Positions 33,781-47,235 are shown, counted from the stretch's first letter. The stretch is 64,000 bases of DNA from Hemibagrus wyckioides (GCF_019097595.1 NC_080710.1:4770780-4834779); one strand, 5' to 3'. The notes: generated by a model from the letters alone, not told the origin. A program made the numbers and translations.

Positions 33781-34368
33781 GTCGGGTCTGTTCATTTTTT
33801 TTCCCGCATCCGTATTCCGATTATTCCGGTTTGGAACGCCGTGATTGGTCGTCTTTTTACCTGTCTGCCAATCGACGGGCAGCTCGTGCGTACGAACGCC
33901 TAAAACCGGAGGCGTGGTTTAGCCAAATACGGGTGTTAAATGAAAAGTGTTGTAAGATACCAGCTAGCATCTTTAGCATAATAGTGTTGTTATAGGGGGC
34001 AGTGTTGTCGTTTTACTTTAGTGACAATAATTTATTTACGCCTTATATTTGGTTATATGATATTTTTGTACATTATTTTATATGCCTTAAGTGTCAAGCA
34101 TTTTATATTCTACCCAGTGTTATGAATTTGGGAGGTTTAGCGCGCTAGGATGCTAATTGCGGCAACTAGCTAGCTTAGGGTGATTTCTATCTAACGATAA
34201 TGGAAGTCTAGTAATAACTTTTAAATCTTTTAAAATAACTCGCATCTTATTTATGCATGCTGTCTTGTTTACCGATAACGTTTATTCCGAGTCCGGGTTC
34301 CTGATCAGGAGTATACGCCTTAACCCGGGCTCTGGGCTTAGCTACAGGAGCTAAGCCTAATTGACATG

Positions 34369-34399
<31 letters not shown>

Positions 34400-37300
34400 T
34401 TAAACTTCAAACTTCTTCGTCATTTCGCTCCTCTCCATTTTGAGACTTCAGAGAAACCCAGCCCAGACTGCACGTGCTAGTTAGTTAGTTGGTTAGCTAG
34501 TTGGTTAGCTCTCTAGCTGTAGCGGCTGGAGTTAGCGAGGCCTCTGGCTAATGAGTGGACTTTTGACTTGAAGTGCAACATCATGTCATGTTTCTCTCCT
34601 GTGTGTCAATGTCACTATCACGGTGATGTAGAGAAAACCCTGGACGTTTTTTTTTATGTCTCTTGCTATATTTAGCACCATACCTTATTTAAATAAAAAA
34701 GGGAGGAGGAGGACGAGTGTATTCGTCCCTTTTCTGACTAGGAATCGTAAGGGAATGTTTGGGAATCGTGAACGCCCCACCCGGTAGACTTGAGGTCCCC
34801 GGAAACCAGTATTCAAACCTACACCACTGAGTCAGTGTTTCACCCTCAGACTTCATTTCATTCTGAAATTTTTACACACCTCTGCAAACCATTTGCACCA
34901 GATCACCAGAATGTGAGGATGTGTTAGATCGTACAAGACGGTGTATTTTGATAAGGAATATAAAAAAAAAAACACTTTGAGGTGTGCTGTAAAATAATCA
35001 GCAACGATGTGGAGCGATGCTGAAGGCCATGGTTTTTCTGAAAATGTGTCTTTGTTCTGTTTATTCCACCAATCTTGTGGAAATTGTGCTCCTTTACCAG
35101 TCTTGATGTTAATAAGCTCAAAGCACAAAACTGCTCCGTCGTGACCTTTTTTGTGTGTGTCAGGAAACTCAGTACCATGTGAAATAACATTTATATCTCC
35201 TCATATAGAAAACTTCACTTAAGTACTCGGGTTCAACAGTCCAGAGTAATGGAGAGTGTGGGAAAGAGGTAAAGAAGCGAGTGCAGGCAGGTTGGAATGG
35301 GTGGAGAAAGGTGTCGGGAGTTCTGTGTGAAAAATATCAGCGAGAATCAAGGGGAAGGTGTATAAGACTGTGTTGAGACCGGCCATGCTGTATGGTTTAG
35401 AGACAGTGTCACTGAGGAAGAGACAGGAGTCAGAGCTGGAGGTAGCAGAGCTGAAGATGTTGAAGTTTTCTTTGGGAGTGAGATGGTTGGACAGGATTAG
35501 GAACGAGTAGATCAGAGGGACAGCTCATGTTGGACGTTTGGGGGACAAAGTTAGGGAGGACAGATTAAGATGGTTTGGACATGTCCAGAGGAGGGAGAGT
35601 GAGTATATTGGTAGGAGAATGTTGGACATGGAGCTGCCAGGCAGGAGGCAAAGAGGAGGTATATGGATGGAATAAATGAGGATATGAAGCTTGTGGGTGT
35701 TGAGGATGTAGAAGATAGGGATAGGTGGAGAGAGATGATTCACTGTGGCGACCGCTGAAGGGAAACGCCCAAAGAAGAAGAAGATATAGAAAACTTCACT
35801 TTATCAGTGATTATAAGTTTTTCTTTAATAACAAAACTTCTACTAAAAAAATCTGTTTATTAGATTTTAACAAAGTGTTGAAGCAAGTGCGAGGAGGCGG
35901 AGCTGCTGTTCTACAAACCTTCTGACCAATCAGAATTGAAAATTCTGTGTGGAGTTGGATAACGATGCCACCAAAAAAAAACCCAGCTGAAATGCGGAAA
36001 CAAACTTTGAAGCAAAACTGCAAACTTACCTTAAATAAAATTGTAAGATTTTCGTGAATGGGGCTGAAGATCGGTCTCAAATTGAACCCGGGACATAAAA
36101 GGACTTAACTTGGCACCAAAAGCCTGCAGACTCTCACCTCGGTCAGTCAAGCTGCCTTCGTGTGATTATTTTTTACACCTGCTTCTCACTTGCAAAGTCC
36201 TCACTATAACCTTCATGCTCAAATGCAGAATTAACATTTTGGAGCTAGCTCCGTTTACCGCGGCGTCCTCTTAACATTCACTCGTGTTTCTAAGAAAGAA
36301 CCCTCTTCCCCTTCCTTAAAAGATTCCATTAGCAGTCAGGCTTGATTCTGATTGTTCAGAACCTTAAATGTAACTACGAAGGATTGAGAAAATACGATGT
36401 CATTATTTATGCTATATGTAAATATATATGTGTATATATATATAATATTTCTCTGTGACCACTACACTATATATATATATGTGAGAGGGCTGTTATGGGG
36501 AAGTAATAGTGGTCACAGAGAAATAAACAACAGTGTGCTACAGAGATACTGTGACCACGTCTCCACGTCTCTCGTGTGTTGTTGATCTCTCAGTAGTCTG
36601 ATTTATTTATTTATTGTAGCGGAAAGTCTTCATCATCCAGTCCTCTTCTAGTTGTTCCACCCAGATTATTAACTCTCCGCTCTGTCTCTTTTTTTCTTTG
36701 TGTGTGTGTGTGTGTAGTATGATGTCGTACCCCTCCACTCCTCTGGTCTCTGCCCGTGTCCATCCATGGTAAGAGGTCAGCAGGAAGCACCCCATCGCCA
36801 CGGCAACAGCATGGAGGGCCAGGCCCCGCCTCCTCAGCCGACTCAGCCACGCAAGAAGAGACCCGAGGATTTCAAATTCGGCAAAATCCTGGGAGAGGGC
36901 TCCTTCTCTACGGTACGTTAAAACACGTCGCGCTTAAAAACAGCCTTCAGATGTTCGGGTCAACCTCCAGACGCTGGTGTCTGTTCTCAGGTTAGCTGGT
37001 GATGGCTGTGAAAAGTATGAGCGTGCATGAATATGAACAGTGTACGCATTTACGAATGTTGATTTTCTTTTGTACTTCATTCCATATATGGACTCAAAGA
37101 CACGCCCACATTCCCATATATGGCCTTCACAGCTGCACACAGCCCTATGTATATATAGACTTGAAAATGGTCAGACACGTCTTGTAACTTTCTGTGACGA
37201 GACTTAAGTACGTACCCACAGTACGGTTGGGTTAGTTCTTTATTCGGTGGAAAATTTGATTAGAAGCTGAATAGTTTTGGATCAAAATACTCTGCTGATG

Positions 37301-38917
37301 AATGAAGGTAACATGATAGTACTGTATTCGTTTATCATTGCTGTGGTGTGTGTGTGTGTGTTAATACAGGAATTTGTCTGATAGACATGATGATCTGCCG
37401 CATCAAATTCAGAAGAGCATAAGAGATATGTGTATAAGATGATAAATCATTGATTTGCGTTTTCTATACGCAGAATGACTTCTGAAGACTTTCCTGTGGT
37501 GGAAAAAAAGCCCTTTTTCTTTTAAGTAAAAGTATCACCCTCGGAAAGAAATAACCCATTAGTAGGAGCGCATTAATAGAAAGCTGTGCCTTGTGCCATT
37601 AGGCAGAATTAACTCATACTTTCTAACCAATCAGGATGGAGTATTTGGCAGCACTGCGCAGGTATTGGTGGTAGGAATCACTTCAGTGACTTTGTTATTG
37701 CTACATATTGAACCGCTGCTTGTTCTATTAGAATTCTCATTTAAAAACAGAAGCACACACACACTCAAATCACCTGCTTCTCCTGTCTTACTCATACCCG
37801 CCCACAGACATACCCACTCATCCTCACTGTGTCATTAAGCCATGATGAAAAGCTCTTCTGTTTCTCCTTCCATAACAACAGCTTTTGACTCTAATGCCAT
37901 GTGTGAGAGAGGATGGATAGATAGCTAGATGGAGGGAATTAAATCATTGAGTCTGGATAAAGGATTTTCATTTTGTGTTTGTTGTCTTTCTGTGCTCTAG
38001 GTTGTCCTGGCGAAAGAACACTCGACGGGGAAGGAATATGCAAGTAAGGAGTTCTCACGTGTTCCCGGTGTCGTTATAGCTAGCAGAATCCAAATACGAC
38101 TGGTGTTAATGTCAACAGTACTATACAGGAAGTGTACCTTTACCTGTTGCTATGGTGACACCCTTAAAATGTCATAGTAGCCTAGCTGGATTTCTTTTCT
38201 GACTCCTGGAACTCCACCTCTTGAACTCTTAGTTACACAGGAAGTGATGCAACATCCAGGAGTAATGAGGCTAATTCTGCATCCAAGTTCATCAGTAATA
38301 AATTTATCAGGAGAATTACCCTGGGTGCTGCAGATTTCACTCTGAGATGTAGGGGAGAGGGAAGGGTTTATATTTTCACAGGCAAGAACTAAGTTGCACC
38401 TTTAATATGTGTTTTTTTTTTTTTTTTTTTTTTTAAACCTAGACCTTTACCTGTACCTTTTAAAACAGTTAAATATTTTTTTTAAGTTGTAAAAGATTCA
38501 TACTGACCTCTATATATAAACTTGAGGGTACAACACCAGACAACTACCTATTATACTCTCTTTTTTATAAGATAATGGAACTAATAGTGTTCAGGGGGTG
38601 TGGCTAAGAGTCCTTCAAGCTCCGCCCTGAAGGTGTCTGTTGTAAAAAGGTTACCAAAAAATCCGTCATGTTCTGTTGCGTGCTTAGAACATGAGAAGTA
38701 TCATGTTCATGTAAACTATTCCATAGTTTCCCCATGGAAATGTAGTATGTGTGTGTGCAGTTAAGATCCTGGAGAAGCGCCACATCATGAAGGAGAACAA
38801 GGCGCAGTACGTGAAGAGAGAGAGGGATGTGATGTCCAACCTGGATCACCCGTTCTTCGTTAAACTATACTTCACCTTCCAGGATGAGGAGAAGCTCTGT
38901 ATCCTTGATGCCCCCCA

Positions 38918-38948
<31 letters not shown>

Positions 38949-41900
38949 TGTTCACACTGTTCAGCTCAGGTGCTTAAATTCTCAAATCTGATTGGTTCAG
39001 AAGGTGATTAATTTTCTATAACCGCAGCACCGATGTTCGTTCCAGCTGCAAGGCAAAAATCAAAATACAGGTTTTATATCAATGCGCTGTTATTTTGTAA
39101 AACCTTTCCTGAGCGCTAGACAGATTTCGGTCTGAGCTATGCCAAGAACGGCGAGTTATTAAAGTACATCCGCAAGATCGGTTCCTTCGACGAGACCTGC
39201 ACGCGGTTTTACTCAGCCGAGATCGTCTGCGCGCTCGAGTACCTGCACCAAAAGGGCATCATCCACAGGTGTGTTGTGGTTTTAAAGCACATTCACAACA
39301 AAAGGACACATGTAGCATGCTAGATGGTTATATAATACTGAGGTAAATCAAAATAAACACGCATTTAACGGTGAGAAAATGCTGTCTGTGTGTGTAACTG
39401 CAGAGATCTGAAGCCAGAGAACATTTTGCTCAGCGAAGACATGCACATTCAGATCACAGACTTCGGCACAGCCAAACAGCTTTCCTCTGACAGTAGGCAG
39501 GGTAAGACACACACATACCCATATACACACAATTAATAACAGCAAATAAGCTATTACACATCTTTTTAAAGTCATTCAGTTTAGCTTGGTGTAATAATGT
39601 GATTATTGTGCTGTGAAACATCCACAGAAGAAGTTGTTCTCAGTTGCGTTATAACAGTTCGGTTACCAAGAAACCACTAAGACTTTCCCGTGTCAGACAT
39701 CAGTTCACAGCTTTACCACTTACTGTTAATATTTTATTCACGGCTTTCGTTCACAGCTCGAGCGAATTCATTTGTTGGTACGGCTCAGTACGTCTCCCCA
39801 GAGTTACTGACAGAGAAATCTGCCTGTAAGAGGTAAGCACGTAATTACAACATGGTTTCACACACTGCGCCTCTGTCAAAACTGTCTGTTGAACATTACA
39901 CAACGTTTATGTCTACACTTCACGTTCTTTCATCAGTTCGGATCTCTGGGCGTTAGGCTGCATCATATACCAGCTGGTTGCCGGGTTACCACCATTCAGA
40001 GCAGGGTGAGTGTGTGATGAACTCAGCAGATCAATTTCTACATTCTCAAGTATATTTATTTCAGAATTTCAGTCCGGTTTTGGTGTGTAGATGTGTGAGT
40101 CAGTAATATGAATCACTTTTGGTGTGTAGATTCGACTCTAAAGCTTTGGGGACTGACTTGCTTTTCAGCCCAGGAATCAACTGTTTCTGGAGCAGATTCC
40201 CAAAGGATTCAATTCCCTGTCTCGATTCCAATTCAAGCTCTGTCAGAGCATAGGCAGTATACCATAGAGTCATCAGTTTAACAAATTTCTTTTGGTTCAC
40301 ATTGACGGAGCCTGAAGTCAGACTCCCCAAACCCCCCCCATATCCCCCTTCCCAAAACAAGAGTCAATTCTCCAAAAAAGAGTCGATTCCCCAAACCGAG
40401 AGTTGCTTTCCCCCCAAAAGAGTCAATTCCACAAAACAAGGGTCGATTCCCCCCAAAAAAGAATTGATTCCCTAAAACAAGAATCTATTTACCCCTAAAA
40501 AGAGTTGACCCCCCCCCAAAAAAGAGTTGATTCCCCAAAGCAAGAGCCTACCCACCTCCCACCCCCAAAAAAAGAGTTGATTCCCCAAAGCAAGAGCCTA
40601 CCCCCCCCCCAAAAGAGTCGATTCCGTAGAAAGAGTCGAATCCCCGCAAAAAAAGATGACCAAAAACAAGTCGAATCCACCAAAAAAAATGTCGATTACC
40701 CGAAACTAGAATCGACCCCCCCCCCCCCCAAAAAAGAGTCGATTACCCAAACCGAGGGTTGACCCCCCCCCCCAAAAATTTTTTATTTGAATTGAATTGA
40801 TTCCCTAAGACAAGAATCTACTCCCCTCCCCCCAAAAAATTGGTTCCCCAAAGCAAGTCTATTTCCCCCCCAAAAAAGAGTCGATTCCCCGCAAAAAATA
40901 TTACCAAAAAAAAGAGAAGTGACTCCAATCTAAAATGGATTACCAAAAAGAATCAACATCAAAACTTTGCGATTCTTCTCTTTTGAATAGGGAGTTGATT
41001 ATGTATTTGAATGAATTTTGAACCGATCACAAATAAGTCAAACCAGAAGCAGGATGGCTAACTGATGTCTTGCGAACATGAAGAAAAGAAACTATTCAGG
41101 CTTCATCCTACCAGCTAGTTGATCACATTTCTAACAGATCCACTGCTTGTTGAAGGGATTAGAGAATACAGAGAAAATAAACCATAGTGAAGTTGCTTGC
41201 TAGCTGTTTTTATTATTGAGGTTTTTTCCCCCTCTGTTGAAGCTCTTCAGGATACTCAGGAACATGGCTAGTTTCATAATACACAATCTTCTCTTACAGA
41301 AATGAGTATCTTATATTCCAGAAGATTATTAAATTAGAGTACGAGTTTCCTGAGAAATTCTTCCCCAAAGCCAAGAATCTCGTGGAACAGCTTCTGGTGA
41401 GTGTCTTGTGTTTATTTCCATTTTTCTGTGTCTCAGAGTTACACTTACAGGAAATACACCAGTGACCTGCTGCTCCAGTAAAGCTGAGCAATTAGCAAGA
41501 AAACAACAACTTTCACAAATGGGTTTTTTTTTGGTCTTAATATGGGAATGGCTGATAGACGGTTTTTTTTGTCCATAAAACATGACAGTTGTTGGATCCT
41601 TGCAAGCGGATTGGCTGTGAGGAAATGGGCGGGTATGAGCCGCTGAAATCCCACCCTTTCTTTGAGTCGATCAGCTGGGACGACTTGCACCTGCAGACTC
41701 CGCCCAAGCTTACCCCCTACCTGCCCGCCATGTCTGAGGATGATGAGGACTGCTATGGGAATGTAAACACACACACTCACTCTCTCACACACGCACACAC
41801 TCACACACATGCACGCACACACTCTCACACACACTTGCGCACAGACTCACACACGCACACTCACTTTAGGACATACACCAGTGTCCCAACAATTAACATA

Positions 41901-42102
41901 TAGGACCCTCATGGACTCAAACTGTTCCTGTCCTTAAACTCTTAATCACTCTCTGAATCCTCTCTCTCTCTCTCTCTCTCTCTGAACCCCCCCCCTTCAA
42001 TCTCTCTCTCTCTCTCCCCGAACCCCCCCTCACTCTCACTCTCTCTCCGGACCCCCCCCCCTCTCTCACTCTTTCTCCCCTCCCTCTCCCCCTCCGTCCC
42101 TT

Positions 42103-42145
<43 letters not shown>

Positions 42146-43532
42146 CTCTGTCTCTCTGTCTCTTTCTCTCCCTCTCTCTCTTTGTGTCTGTCTCCATCTC
42201 TCTCTCTCTCTCTCTGTCTCTCAGTATGATGACCTCTTAAGCCAGTTCAGCAGTATGCAGGTGGCACAGCCCGGCCCCTCGCCCTCATTGGCCGAACCGT
42301 CAGAAAGTCCACTTCCCATCTATAACCCTGCCCCCAGCGTGGATCAGTTCATCCATGTTCATGAGCTGGACAGCAACAGCATGGAGCTGGACTTACAGTT
42401 CAGTGAAGAGGAGAAGCGCCTACTGCTGGACAAGCAAAGCATCGCAAACCCGTGGTACACACACACACATATCAAACATGCAAGCAGGCATGCTGTGTAA
42501 TTTGTCAGTGTATGCACTATAAATATTTTAGAGAGCCTCACTGGTGTGTATGTGTCTGTGTGTGTGATTTGCAGGCACCCGTTTGTGGAGAATAACCTCA
42601 TCCTGAAGATGGGCCCAGTCGACAAGCGCAAGGTGAGTGCTTTAGTGATATAAAGTGTTAATGTAGTGTGTCTTACATGATGATGAATAATGAACTGTGT
42701 GTGTGTGTGTGTGTAGGGTCTGTTTGCACGGCGCAGGCAGTTGCTCCTGACTGAAGGTCCTCATCTGTACTATGTTGATCCGGTGAATAAGGTCCTGAAG
42801 GGGGAGATCCCCTGGTCACCAGAGCTGCGGCCAGAAGCCAAGAACTTCAAAACCTTCTTCGTCCACACGGTAAATAGACACACTCACTTACTTTCTGTCT
42901 CTCTAACATCTCTTTATATGTTTGTTTTTTGTTTTCTTTTTCTCATTCTCTCCTAAATTCCCTTTTTCTGTCCTTTTTCATCCTTATCTTTCTTTCTCCC
43001 TCCTTCTCTCCTTCTTTCTCATTCTCCTTTTCTGTCTGTCTTTGTCACTTTTTCTGCCTTACGATCTTTTTCTTTCTACTTCTTTCTGCATCCTTGTTCT
43101 TTTTTCTTGCTCTGTCTTTTGTACTTCTGTCTCTGCCTCTCTCTGTGTATCTCTCTCTCTCTCTCCCCTTTACCTTCTTTATGTCTCTCTTTCATTCTGT
43201 AGAATGATTTCTGGCCACTTAAAGACAAACACATGATTAGGCTACATGTAGTTCTTATTTAGAGTCCATACATCATCATCATCATCATGTCTCATTACTT
43301 CAGGATCTGGCCTTTCCTTGACCGTAGACATGCGATAGAGATCAGACGTGTAGATTGTGAGATTGTGAGCTCGTCCTTTTCTCACTACCTTGCGCTCATT
43401 GTGACTTTAACGTTTCAGCCGAACCGGACCTACTACCTGATGGACCCGAGTGGCAACGCTGACAAATGGTGCAAGAAGATCCAAGAAGTGTGGAGGAAGA
43501 TCTACCACAAACAACAGAACCCCAGCGTATAG
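33598..43532 (+). CDS. pdpk1: 3-phosphoinositide-dependent protein kinase 1
   Basis: PDK1 phosphorylates the activation loops of AKT, S6K, SGK and other AGC kinases, recruited to PIP3 by its PH domain. Fourteen exons are 33598-33621, 36718-36912, 38001-38043, 38761-38898, 39124-39268, 39404-39501, 39757-39832, 39937-40005, 41300-41396, 41589-41762, 42225-42454, 42575-42632, 42717-42869 and 43419-43532, giving 537 residues (human is 556). The kinase domain begins near residue 60 with [11 protein letters not shown], then YAIKILEK (ATP lysine), [32 protein letters not shown] (activation-loop Ser) and [19 protein letters not shown]. The linker has [19 protein letters not shown]. The PH domain has [40 protein letters not shown] and [20 protein letters not shown]. 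Intron 1 is 3.1 kb and holds an RTE-like insertion. A teleost a/b suffix cannot be decided here. Confidence 0.97.
35221..35783 (+). mobile_element. 5'-truncated RTE-like LINE with 18-bp TSD
   Basis: Carries the C-terminal end of a non-LTR retrotransposon ORF ([20 protein letters not shown], then [16 protein letters not shown]) with in-frame stops. It ends in an (AAG)n-type tail. The flanks are identical: atatagaaaacttcactt at 35203-35220 and 35784-35801, an 18-bp target-site duplication. It lies in pdpk1 intron 1. Confidence 0.9.
40310..40930. repeat. degenerate C/A-rich tandem array in pdpk1 intron
   Basis: Imperfect repeats of about 25-35 bp built on agagtcgattccccaaaa with poly(C) and poly(A) runs of varying length. 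It lies in the intron between exons 39937-40005 and 41300-41396. Frames across it are repeat artefacts. Confidence 0.85.
41950..42224. repeat. (CT)n polypyrimidine tract before pdpk1 exon 11
   Basis: About 270 bp of CT and C runs ending directly at the tcag acceptor of exon 42225-42454. A second CT-rich stretch fills 42920-43200 in a later intron, and a (CA)n/(CT)n run fills 41763-41870. Confidence 0.9.
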
Positions 43533-44099
43533 GAGCTTTCCCCTACGGCCACGCCCCCCAGCACCCCTTCGACCAATCACAGAACAGACACACCTCCGTC
43601 TCTTTAACTCTCTCTCTCTATCTGTCTGTCGCTCTCTCTCCTTCCTTCTTGGATCTTAACGCAGGGGGCGTGTCCTGTCTGTCTGATTGGTCTGCATATA
43701 GAGTTAAGGCGGGTCCTTTGCCCTGATTGGCCGCAGTAGCTGGTCTAGCTGATCTGATTGGAGGATGTGGTGGTTTTGTGTTTTTTTTTTTTTTTTTGTT
43801 TGTTTGTTTTTGTTTTCTCCCCTCCCTCCCAAAATCCAAAAAAAAAACTGAACAAAAGGAAAAAAAAAAGAAAAAAACAGACAGGAAACCATTGCAATCA
43901 TCTCCTCACTGCAGAACTATGGGTAATGTAGTTCTCCTAATGGTGATCCATCACCTCGCCCCTCCTCCCACAAGGCCCTGAGCCAATAGCGCGACTGATT
44001 TTCAGTTCTTATTTTTTTCGTTTTTTGTTTTGTTTTTTCCTTCAAATCGTCTGCAATGGGATATTGACTGTGTGTGTTCCTGAGTGGAGACATGAGCAG

Positions 44100-44130
<31 letters not shown>

Positions 44131-44821
44131 GATATGATTGGATGCTTGAGAGTGTGTATGTGAGCACATTCTTTCACTTGGGCGTTTTTAACAGGAAGGA
44201 GATGAGCGAGTGTGTGTGTGTGTGCCTCCTCTTCCTGGTTGGTAACTGATGACTGTGATGTATAGTTGATGTAATATTGAACTTGGAGGCGAGTGTGCAG
44301 CGAGGCGACTCTTGGATCCGGGTTTTGTATTTTTATTCTTGTATAAGGTTATTTGGGCCCTTCTCCGTTCCGGGGGCCCGGCTACTCTGTGTTATTTAAA
44401 TTCTAATATATGAGAATCATATTTGGATTGAAGTCACGTTCGAGGGCCTTGCTGTGTATGTTTTTTGAAATGTAAAGCCTTTGAATGTGAAGAATTATTG
44501 TAAACTATGATATTTTACAGCTTTTTTTTTTTTTTTTTTTTGGTTCAATTTTTTTTTGTTTGTTTGTTTTTCTTCTTACTATATCATAAAACATTTTCTA
44601 TTTGCTCAGTGATCGACTCATATTCTGATAATTTAAAGCCTTTTCCATTCACAGGCCCTGACCCATGCGTGAGTGAGTGAATGCGCGTGTGTGTGTAAAA
44701 GAGAGAATGTGTGTGTCTTGTGTGCAAGCATGTGTGGGCGGAGCCTGGTTTGCGTTTGGCGCTGTGTGTATTTTTCCTCGTCCGGCTCTCGAGCTCGACG
44801 CCACCTAGAACTGAAATAAAG
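43533..44821 (+). other. pdpk1: pdpk1 3' UTR
   Basis: About 1.29 kb from the stop to AATAAA at 44815-44820. It contains poly(T)/poly(A) runs at 43780-43875, a (TG)n run at 44101-44130 and a T-run at 44521-44541. The polyadenylation signal is clear; the exact end is inferred. Confidence 0.65.
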
Positions 44822-45977
44822 CATGTAGGGGTTTAGGCCGACAGAAACCTCGCCTCCTGTCTTCTTTTCTTTCTTTTTTTAAATCTGTCTTGTCATGTAA
44901 TGATCTGCTTCTATCATAATCACTGTGACATCATCGCTCGTGGTTCATGCTCATGTTCTTAAGATTACTCATTTTCCAGGCTGGTTATTCTGGATATAAA
45001 TGATGGCAACAAAACCACACCGTTTCTCTGAACTCTCCAACAAAGCATGTATATACACACACACTAACTAGTGTTGCCAGATTGAGCATAATCCACCTTT
45101 TTAGGCACAAGCTGTTATTTCTCGTTCATCACTCGACATATGTTGATAAATCCCACACCTTGTGAATGGATGTTGGTATAAATTTGCATAAAGACACGCC
45201 CCTAAGTTCTTTAAAAAGCCGATTTAATGTCGACTTTATCTTGAACCTGTGATTTCATGCCCACCATGACCTTGTTGAGCGATAGTTAGTTCAAAGTTAC
45301 ATTACCTTTTCCAAATAGAAACGAATGAGCTGTTGAAACCGCTCGACAGGTCGCTGAGCCACTCGTGCCTTCAGAGAAAAGTGGACTTCACGTTACATCT
45401 CTGACACAATGACTGTGAATAATCATAGCAAAGATACCTGCTCAGTGACCAGATGACCCACCAAAGCAGATGAAAGCTGCCTGTATGAGCGTGAGATGGT
45501 TAGCTGCGGTCCATAATTAGGAGAAATGACTGTCCCTGGAAAAGTGCTGTGGGGAAAATACTCATGTCCAGATGCTGTTCTCCTGAACCAACAAGACTGA
45601 AAAATAAATGTCCAAAAAACCCACCATGGAATCAGTCAGCATCAGTGGCTCAGGGGGTTAGTGACTTGTGTTTGTGTGACTGGTCAATCAGTGATGCTGA
45701 AAATCAGGCCTTGGCGTGTCAAATAACTGAAAGTGTGTTCGTTCTTTAGCAAGATTATTAAAGTTTACAAAGTTAGCAAGAAATCTAAGTGTCAATGATG
45801 TAGTAAATGTAATGACTGAAGTGTCATATATAGTCAGAAGAAACCACGTACACATGTAAGTGTGAATAGGGGGAAAAACTATTAAAAAGGGATAAGGGGT
45901 CATATATACAGCATATGTTTTTTATAGCCAACAACCGTAAATGTAGTGACATAGAAATGCAACAAATGGAGTATATA
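44822..45977. other. intergenic, nothing recognised
   Basis: AT-rich single-copy-looking DNA with no conserved coding segment on either strand and no repeat I could name, up to the terminus of the Tc1-like element. Confidence 0.5.
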
Positions 45978-47225
45978 CACTATATTGCCAAAAGTATTCG
46001 CTCACCCATCCAAATAATCAGAATCAGGTGTTCCAATCACTTCCATGGCCACAGGTGTATAAAATCAAGCACCTAGGCATGCAGACTGTTTTTACAAACA
46101 TTTGTGAAAGAATGGGTCGCTCTCAGGAGCTCAGTGAATTCCAGCGTGGAACTGTGATAGGATGCCACCTGTGCAACAAATCCAGTCGTGAAATTTCCTC
46201 GCTCCTAAATATTCCACAGTCAACTGTCAGCTGTATTATAAGAACGTGGAAGTGTTTGGGAATGACAGCAACTCAGCCACGAAGTGGTAGGTCACGTAAA
46301 CTGACGGAGCGGGGTCAGCGGATGCTGAGGCGCATAGTGCGAAGAGGTCGCCAACTTTCTGCAGAGTCAATCGCTACAGACCTCCAAACTTCATGTGGCC
46401 TTCAGATTAGCTCAAGAACAGTGCGCAGAGAGCTTCATGGAATGGGTTTCCATGGCCGAGCAGCTGCATCCAAGCCATACATCACCAAGTGCAATGCAAA
46501 GCGTCGGATGCAGTGGTGTAAAGCACGCCGCCACTGGACTCTAGAGCAGTCGAGACGCGTTCTCTGGAGTGACGAATCGCGCTTCTCCATCTGGCAATCT
46601 GATGGACGAGTCTGGGTTTGGCGGTTGCCAGGAGAACGGTACTTGTCTGACTGCATTGTGCCAAGTGTAAAGTTTGGTGGAGGGGGGATTATGGTGTGGG
46701 GTTGTTTTTCAGGAGCTGGGCTTGGCCCCTTAGTTCCAGTGAAAGGAACTCTGAATGCTTCAGCATACCAAGACATTTTGGACAATTCCATGCTCCCAAC
46801 TTTGTGGGAACAGTTTGGAGCTGGCCCCTTCCTCTTCCAACATGACTGTGCACCAGTGCACAAAGCAAGGTCCATAAAGACATGGATGACAGAGTCTGGT
46901 GTGGATGAACTTGACTGACCTGCACAGAGTCCTGACCTCAACCCCATAGAACACCTTGGGGATGAATTAGAGCGGAGACTGAGAGCCAGGCCTTCTCATC
47001 CAACATCAGTGTGTGACCTCACAAATGTGCTTCTGGAAGAATGGTCAAAAATTCCCATAAACACACTCCTAAACCTTGTGGACAGCCTTCCCAGAAGAGT
47101 TGAAGCTGTTATAGCTGCAAAGGGTGGACCGACGTCATATTGAACCCTATGGATTAGGGATGGGATGTCACTTAAGTTCATATGCAAGTCAAGGCAGGTG
47201 AATGAATACTTTTGGCAATATAGTG
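45978..47225 (+). mobile_element. full-length Tc1-like element, family A
   Basis: 1248 bp flanked by TA on both sides. The left terminus cactatattgccaaaagtat and the right terminus atacttttggcaatatagtg are inverted, with the complementarity extending about 30 bp and two mismatches. It encloses one transposase frame from 46112. This is the reference copy for the family A fragments at 7215, 21519, 25018, 27675 and 53000. Confidence 0.95.
46112..47143 (+). pseudogene. Tc1-like transposase with one premature stop
   Basis: A 343-codon frame from ATG 46112-46114 to TGA 47141-47143, interrupted only by TGA at 46916-46918 (codon 269), where family members I know have Trp (TGG). The N-terminus has paired helix-turn-helix character ([20 protein letters not shown]). 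The catalytic triad is visible as LWSDESRF (Asp 154), FQHDCAPVH (Asp 245) and LNPIEH (Glu 280), with 34 residues between the second and third acidic residues, i.e. DD34E. The stop removes Glu 280, so no active enzyme is expected unless the stop is read through. All other key residues and the frame are intact, implying a young copy. Confidence 0.93.
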
Positions 47226-47235
47226 TATATATATA

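Noticed and set aside
33478..33903. 141-residue frame starting upstream of the pdpk1 ATG
   Set aside because: It reads through the pdpk1 exon 1 donor into intron DNA; family N-termini begin at the internal MARxTSQ start.
40495..40762. Pro/Lys-rich and Gly/Phe-rich frames in the pdpk1 intron
   Set aside because: Products of the C/A-rich tandem array; no independent evidence of coding.
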